From Amaurobius ferox (Eukaryota > Arthropoda > Arachnida > Araneae > Amaurobiidae), in the NCBI GenBank assembly GCA_951213105.1, contig OX578134.1, forward strand, positions 140,967,206 to 141,031,205: a stretch of DNA of 64,000 nucleotides, written 5' to 3'. Below are positions 59,475 through 64,000 of the stretch, one piece after another. The position numbers and the translations under genes were made by a program. Position 1 is the stretch's first letter, and every line of letters starts with the position of its first letter. The notes below the pieces were generated by a model, which did not search any database, was not told the origin of the DNA, and saw only the letters and a list, made by a program, of their open reading frames with translations.

Positions 59475-60475
59475 CACAATATTCCAAGATTTAGAAACAC
59501 CCTTTTTCTAATTTTTGGTATTTAGGGTGAAATGGATTCGTATATTATACATCTTGATGAAAGTTCGGTTTGACTAAATGTTTCCGTAAACATTAATTTT
59601 TACAAAGTTTAACTGATAGATATATGTATATCTTTTCAGTAATTTCCATCTTTCGCCGTTAGAAAACCTTTTGTAAAGAAGATATTAAATTGAACACATA
59701 TTAGTATAATTATCTGAGCTCACAAGAGATTAATCGAATTAAAATTGTCATTTGTAGTAAATCAAATTTCAAATAAAGTTAAGTAAATCAAAAATTAAAA
59801 ATTTTAACCAGCAGAAAAGTGAAAAAAGTTTTAATGTAAAATCATTTGTCAAAGTTAAATATATAAAAACATCGCAATATTAAATTAAAATCAAGAACCA
59901 TTTGCAATTATTTCACTTGATGCTTTAATAACTCTTGAGGCGACATTCTAGTCCATAAAATAAAACTGGTAGTTCAGCCTTGGAAAATATTTTTCATCAA
60001 ATAGTAGCACATGACTAGTTTTTGTAAAAAAAGCTTAATCAAACCTTTTTTTACTAAGAGAGATGTAAGAATTATTTTTTACAAAAGAAACTTAATGAAG
60101 CCTATTGTTTTATTAACGTAAACTAAGATTTTATCTTTTCATTTGTATTTTTTACTGAGAAGAATAGAAATCCTTAGATTTTACTAGAGAGAATAAGTTT
60201 TCACTAACAATGGTACGAGTTTATACTCGTGTTTCTACGGTAATTATTTCCATATTGTAGTGAGATCCATCTGTGTGATAAATGTAGTTTTGACACAATA
60301 TATGTAGTATCAGAACACGAAATATAAATTACGATATATGAATTAATAGGCTCTATGAATATGGGAAGACAATTCATAGTGAATGATAGAAAAGGATGTG
60401 AAAATTGGAATAGTTTTGAATTAAATTTTAGAGGACGCATAGATTAAGAATGATCCGAAAGTAGGTAAGAAAAGT
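59475..60475. other. AT-rich non-coding DNA, nothing supported
   Basis: No features seen. Confidence 0.4.
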
Positions 60476-60479
60476 CGGT

Positions 60480-60955
60480 TCACTGACAGATTGCACCGAC
60501 GGTGCAGCCGATGCAGATGACGTCATGAGGAGGAGGAGGAGGGAGAATAACTCATTGAGGAGGAAGTGGTGGGAAATGAGGAATGAGAAGTGAAAAATGA
60601 GATGATAATGAGATCTTTAAACTTTGGATCGAATAAGGGAATATTTAAAAGGATTACGTAACTTCCACTTTGGACGGGCATCTCACGAGGAGATGGACCT
60701 TTGGATTGATGTCGTAATGAGGACACTTGAACTTTGAACGATGATGTCATGAGGTAACCTTGAACTTTGACCCGATGAGGCACTCTTGAACAGGAGTGTT
60801 GTGAACTCCGACCTTGTTCCTCGGCGATCTATGGCGTACTCAAGGTTACTATATCTATAAGGTTGCGCCACTTCAGCTCTAGCCAATGAGAGCACGTAAA
60901 GACGCAACGTCACTTGGAGTTAAATGTCAGGAGCGGCCCGGTAGACTCCAATGTT
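60480..60955. other. GC-richer patch with GAG repeat, no coding evidence
   Basis: It begins with GCACCGACGGTGC, a small palindrome, then (GAG)n at 60527-60542, and repeated 'gatgacgtcatgagg'-type words (60517, 60750) with CTTTGGA/CTTTGGAC/CTTTGAAC words every ~40 bp, suggesting a decayed minisatellite. The right part has a GCCAATGAG (CCAAT-like) and TATATCTATAAGG, which could be a promoter, but no gene follows that I can support. Confidence 0.4.
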
Positions 60956-61197
60956 AAAGGATGCTAACAAAGTTAATTTAATCCTTTTTTTTAATTTAAA
61001 ATATGAAATAAATACTCAAATAACATTAATTTTACTTGAACACAACTTAAATACGCAGTACAGGTTTTTTTTGGAAGGGTACATATATAATAAAACTGTA
61101 TTTCCCTTTCTGAAAAATAGAAATCATCTGAAAGTTTCGTTTCGCTTTTTGAAACCAGTCAATGTTATTATAGGAGGCGATGTTATTTTTAATGAAT

Positions 61198-62430
61198 TTT
61201 GTTTTAAATACACGAATTTACAGAAATATGTTCGGAAAGTTTTCTAAGCAAGCAATCATTCTAAAATGTTCATTATACACAAATAAACATCGCGTAATTT
61301 CTTTCTAAATGCATATAAATAAAGTTATTTTCGATTATGTTATATCTAATAATTGAAAATCAAAACAATACTTAAAACGCTAACACTAATAATTTTATGT
61401 CTTTTTAGGGGAGGGGTGTACTTATGCCTAACTAGTAAACGATTTAAGTGATGCTTTTATAGTGAAGAACTTATTGCTAAACACTTGATTTTATTAGTTT
61501 TTTTTAGATGAAACAGATAATTTATATCAAATCGAAATTCAATGTAAACATATAAAAATATAGAAGCTAATCGTTTAACACACACAATATGATATACTTT
61601 CAGAATAATAAATTAAATGTATTATAGTATATTGATTCATGATGAAATATATACGGGCAAGCTGTTTATTTTCTTAAATCGTACCCCCCCCCCCCTTCCA
61701 TTTTTTGAATGTAATAAAATTTAATTAATAAAATGTAATGTTATAAAATTCAATTAATATAAAATGTGCGAAATTGATTCAAAACAATAATTAAAACGCT
61801 AACACTAAGAGTTTTATGTCTTTTTAGAGGGGGGGGGGAGGGATGTACTTATACCTAACTAGTAAACGATTTAAGCGATGTTTCTATAATGTATATGACT
61901 TTTGTTTTAAATACGCGAATTTACAGAAATATGTTCGGAAAGTTTTCTAAACAAGCAATCATTCTAAAATTTTCATTATACACAAATAAACATTGCGTAA
62001 TTTCTTTCTAAATGCATATAAATAAAGTTATTTTCGATTATGTTATCTCTAATAATTGAAAATTAAAACAATAATTAAAACGCTAAGACTAAGAGTTTTA
62101 TGTCTTTTTAGGGGGGGGGGGGGGGAGGGATGTACTTTTGCCTAACTAGTAAATGATTTAAGTGATGCTTCTATAATTTATATGAATTTTGTTCACAATT
62201 TGCATGCACATACATGTACACAACTTGCAGTCTGATTTAAAACAGCGGTTCCCAACCTTTATCCCATTGAAAACCCGCGCCTGTTTATTTTTTTGAATCG
62301 TACTCCCCCCCCCCCCCCATTTTTTGAATGTAATAAAATTTAATTATTAAAATGTAATGTAATAAAATTTAACTAATAAAATGTAATGTAATAAAATTTA
62401 ATTAATATAAAATGTGCGAGATTAAATCCT
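61198..62430. repeat. segmental tandem repeat with G/C homopolymer runs
   Basis: The block TTTGTTTTAAATACACGAAT, TTACAGAAATATGTTCGGAA, TTTATGTCTTTTTAGGGGAG, CCTAACTAGTAAACGATTTA at 61198-61455 recurs at 61902-62165 with ~95% agreement by eye, and its second half also occurs at 61770-61880. A second block (GAATCGTAC, C-run, CATTTTTTGAATGTAATAAA, then ATAAAATGTAATG repeats) occurs at 61677-61770 and 62294-62420. Each block carries a G or C run of variable length (up to ~15). Confidence 0.85.
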
Positions 62431-62985
62431 GTTCGATTTTTCAAACATTACTAGAACATCATTAGAAAATATATAAAGATACAAATAACTTGCTGTAAAA
62501 TGAAATGAATGAGTATACTGTACTTTCATCTTTTAAGATTTAAAAATCCTACATAATGAAACTTCATGAAGTAAACTAATGTTTCAAGAAAGAAGTGCAT
62601 TTTCCCAAATTAATATAAATTTTACAATGTTGACTACTTTAAAAGAAAATTTTTGATTAAAATTTGCATTATTCAACCTTAAGAAAAGGAATATAAATAA
62701 ATTTTGAAAATATAAATGTGCTTTTAGTCATTAATTTCTTAATAAAAAATATATTTGGTTAAATGAGTCCTATTCTTCAATACTGAAATTTTTGCATGTA
62801 TCTGAGGTTGGGAAACACGACTCTAAAATATACATTATATTACGAAAAGAACACTTATTTATTCACATAAAAAAAGCTAGCATTGCCTGGAATTTAAGAT
62901 GCAAATCTTTGATTAAAATTCTAGTTGAACTTGTAAGAAGTCTTCGAAACCGATAAATACTTTAAAAATACGCTTGTTTCAAACA
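62431..62985. other. AT-rich non-coding DNA, nothing supported
   Basis: No features seen. Confidence 0.4.
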
Positions 62986-62989
62986 AAAA

Positions 62990-63345
62990 ATAAAAAAAAC
63001 CCGCGCGCCATCTTGTGCCGCGCTCTGCAAGTAAACTCCAACTCCAACTGACGTCACAGATAGTGTTCCTGGCAGAGGTGTGGCACCCCCCTGGGCGTAC
63101 TGACTATATTTATCAGTCGTGGCATACTTAAAGTGAAGTTTCGGAGGTTCCATCCCCTAGCGGAAGTTTGGAGATTTGGGCGGGTAATGAAGATTTGGAA
63201 GGCGCCATCTATCGGGCGTTTTTTAAAGTTTTGAATTTAAAAGGTTTATTCGCTGGGTACAGCTCGGCAGAGGCTCGAACCAGCAATCAGTTGATCGGTA
63301 CTGGGACGTGAGAAGCCATTCGACCAAGATGTCTTGGCGGATGTG
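62990..63345 (-). mobile_element. tRNA-derived SINE (family 3), reverse
   Basis: The minus-strand head GCCAAGACATCTTGGTCGAA, TGGCTTCTCACGTCCCAG and GCTGGTTCGAGCCTCTGCCG has an A box (TGGTCGAATGG) and a B box (GGTTCGAGCC). The body is GC-richer than the flanks and includes AACGCCCGATAGATGGCGCC, GGGATGGAACCTCCGAAAC and ATCTGTGACGTCAGTTGGAG, and ends near GATGGCGCGCGGG followed by a T-rich stretch. The 3' border is not certain, and I found no target duplication. Confidence 0.6.
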
Positions 63346-64000
63346 TAACAATGGGGAATATCTTTCCAGCGAATTTGAATGGTTAATGTTTTGGGTGGGA
63401 TGGATGGTAAATTGAATATGAAAGAGTTTTATGAAAATAATTAGAATTTTGTAAAAATGTTATTTGATACTTTAATTTTAGTAGTTGTTTGGGGGAAGGA
63501 GGGATACCAAGCTATTTTAAATTTTATGATGTGAGCGATTGTTTGGAACGCAGAGAATACAAGACTCTATCGTATTAATTGTTTTTAATGAAGCAGTTAT
63601 TTTTTAAATTAAAATTTAATTAAATAATCTGAATAACAAGAATAAATATGAAATAAACTATAACGAGTCTTTTAAAACTTGGCACAACTGAATTTTCCAT
63701 GGGGCTTCTAAAATTTCATTATTTTATTGAAATGCATGATATTTTTCTAAATGAATGGAAATTTAAAGATGCTTTTTTATCGCTTTAAGGGGTTTAAGAC
63801 CCTGCAATTTTGCGAACTTTGGGATAGGATTTTTTAACGTTACAGGAATTGTTTTTAATTGTATTCATTAAAATGTAATGAAGCATTTACATTTAGTAAA
63901 TGACTTAGCGAATGTTTGGAAGCACATAACATGCAAGACTCCACTGTGTTCAATGAAACAGTTATTTTTTAATTAAAATTTAATTAAACATTTTGCAAAA
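63346..64000. other. AT-rich non-coding DNA, nothing supported
   Basis: A loose duplication: GGAAYGCAGAGAATACAAGA, CTCTATCGT... near 63544 and GGAAGCACATAACATGCAAG, ACTCCACTGT near 63918, each followed by AATGAARCAGTTATTTTTTA and AATTAAAATTTAATTAAA (spacing ~375 bp). Confidence 0.5.

Noticed and set aside
60523..60913. Overlapping minus-strand frames in the GC-richer patch
   Set aside because: They follow the GAG repeat and decayed repeated words; composition is simple and no domain is visible.

Overview
This is eukaryotic, very AT-rich, gene-poor DNA. It contains a 5S rRNA-like copy, tRNA-derived SINEs, Penelope-like (PLE) retroelement remnants, a solo LTR, candidate DNA transposons, long (TA)n tracts and (CA)n/(GACA)n microsatellites. 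Together these suggest an arthropod genome, perhaps a chelicerate such as a spider. The lineage is inference from composition and repeat style; no gene in the window settles it. I see no bacterial-style operon and no complete protein-coding host gene.

Two places look like host coding exons. One is a partial exon at the left edge (1-123, +) with a polyadenylation signal just after its stop. The other is a 233-bp internal exon at 35661-35893 on the minus strand with good splice sites. It encodes a tyrosine-rich segment with a YDVP motif, and it is the best evidence that part of the window is the intron of a large gene.

Layout. 1-4 kb: edge exon, TA/TACA tract, a MITE, and a ~108-bp tandem array split by a 5'-truncated PLE with a 7-bp target-site duplication. 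5.2-5.5 kb: a SINE with a 12-bp duplication. 6.4-9.5 kb and 19.2-29.1 kb: two clusters of a repeat family (subfamilies A and B) with a shared 5' head, a 3' terminal hairpin, a CA/GT microsatellite core and variable internal subrepeats, resembling non-autonomous Helentron/HINE-type elements. 10.07-11.26 kb: a foldback-type element whose long inverted arms are made of a ~33-bp minisatellite. 12.5-13.6 kb: LTR piece and second PLE piece. 15.1 kb: a striking 40-nt palindrome. 16.5-17.4 and 52.6-53.4 kb: giant TA tracts. 29.9-31.6 kb: SINE/5S cluster. 37.3-38.3 kb: third PLE piece. 40.8-41.9 kb: three divergent ~355-bp tandem units. 43.7-44.7 kb: a tandem duplication carrying a hairpin-ended element beside its own empty site. 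53.66-54.29 kb: solo LTR. 59.13-59.47 kb: hAT-like MITE. 61.2-62.4 kb: segmental tandem repeat. 63 kb: another SINE.

The clearest biological signals are hammerhead-ribozyme-like motifs at the 3' ends of all three PLE fragments, with the GIY-YIG endonuclease domain readable in two of them, and the array of hairpin-ended elements whose internal ~150-bp subrepeat varies from one to four copies between neighbours. Long tracts between these features hold nothing I can support.
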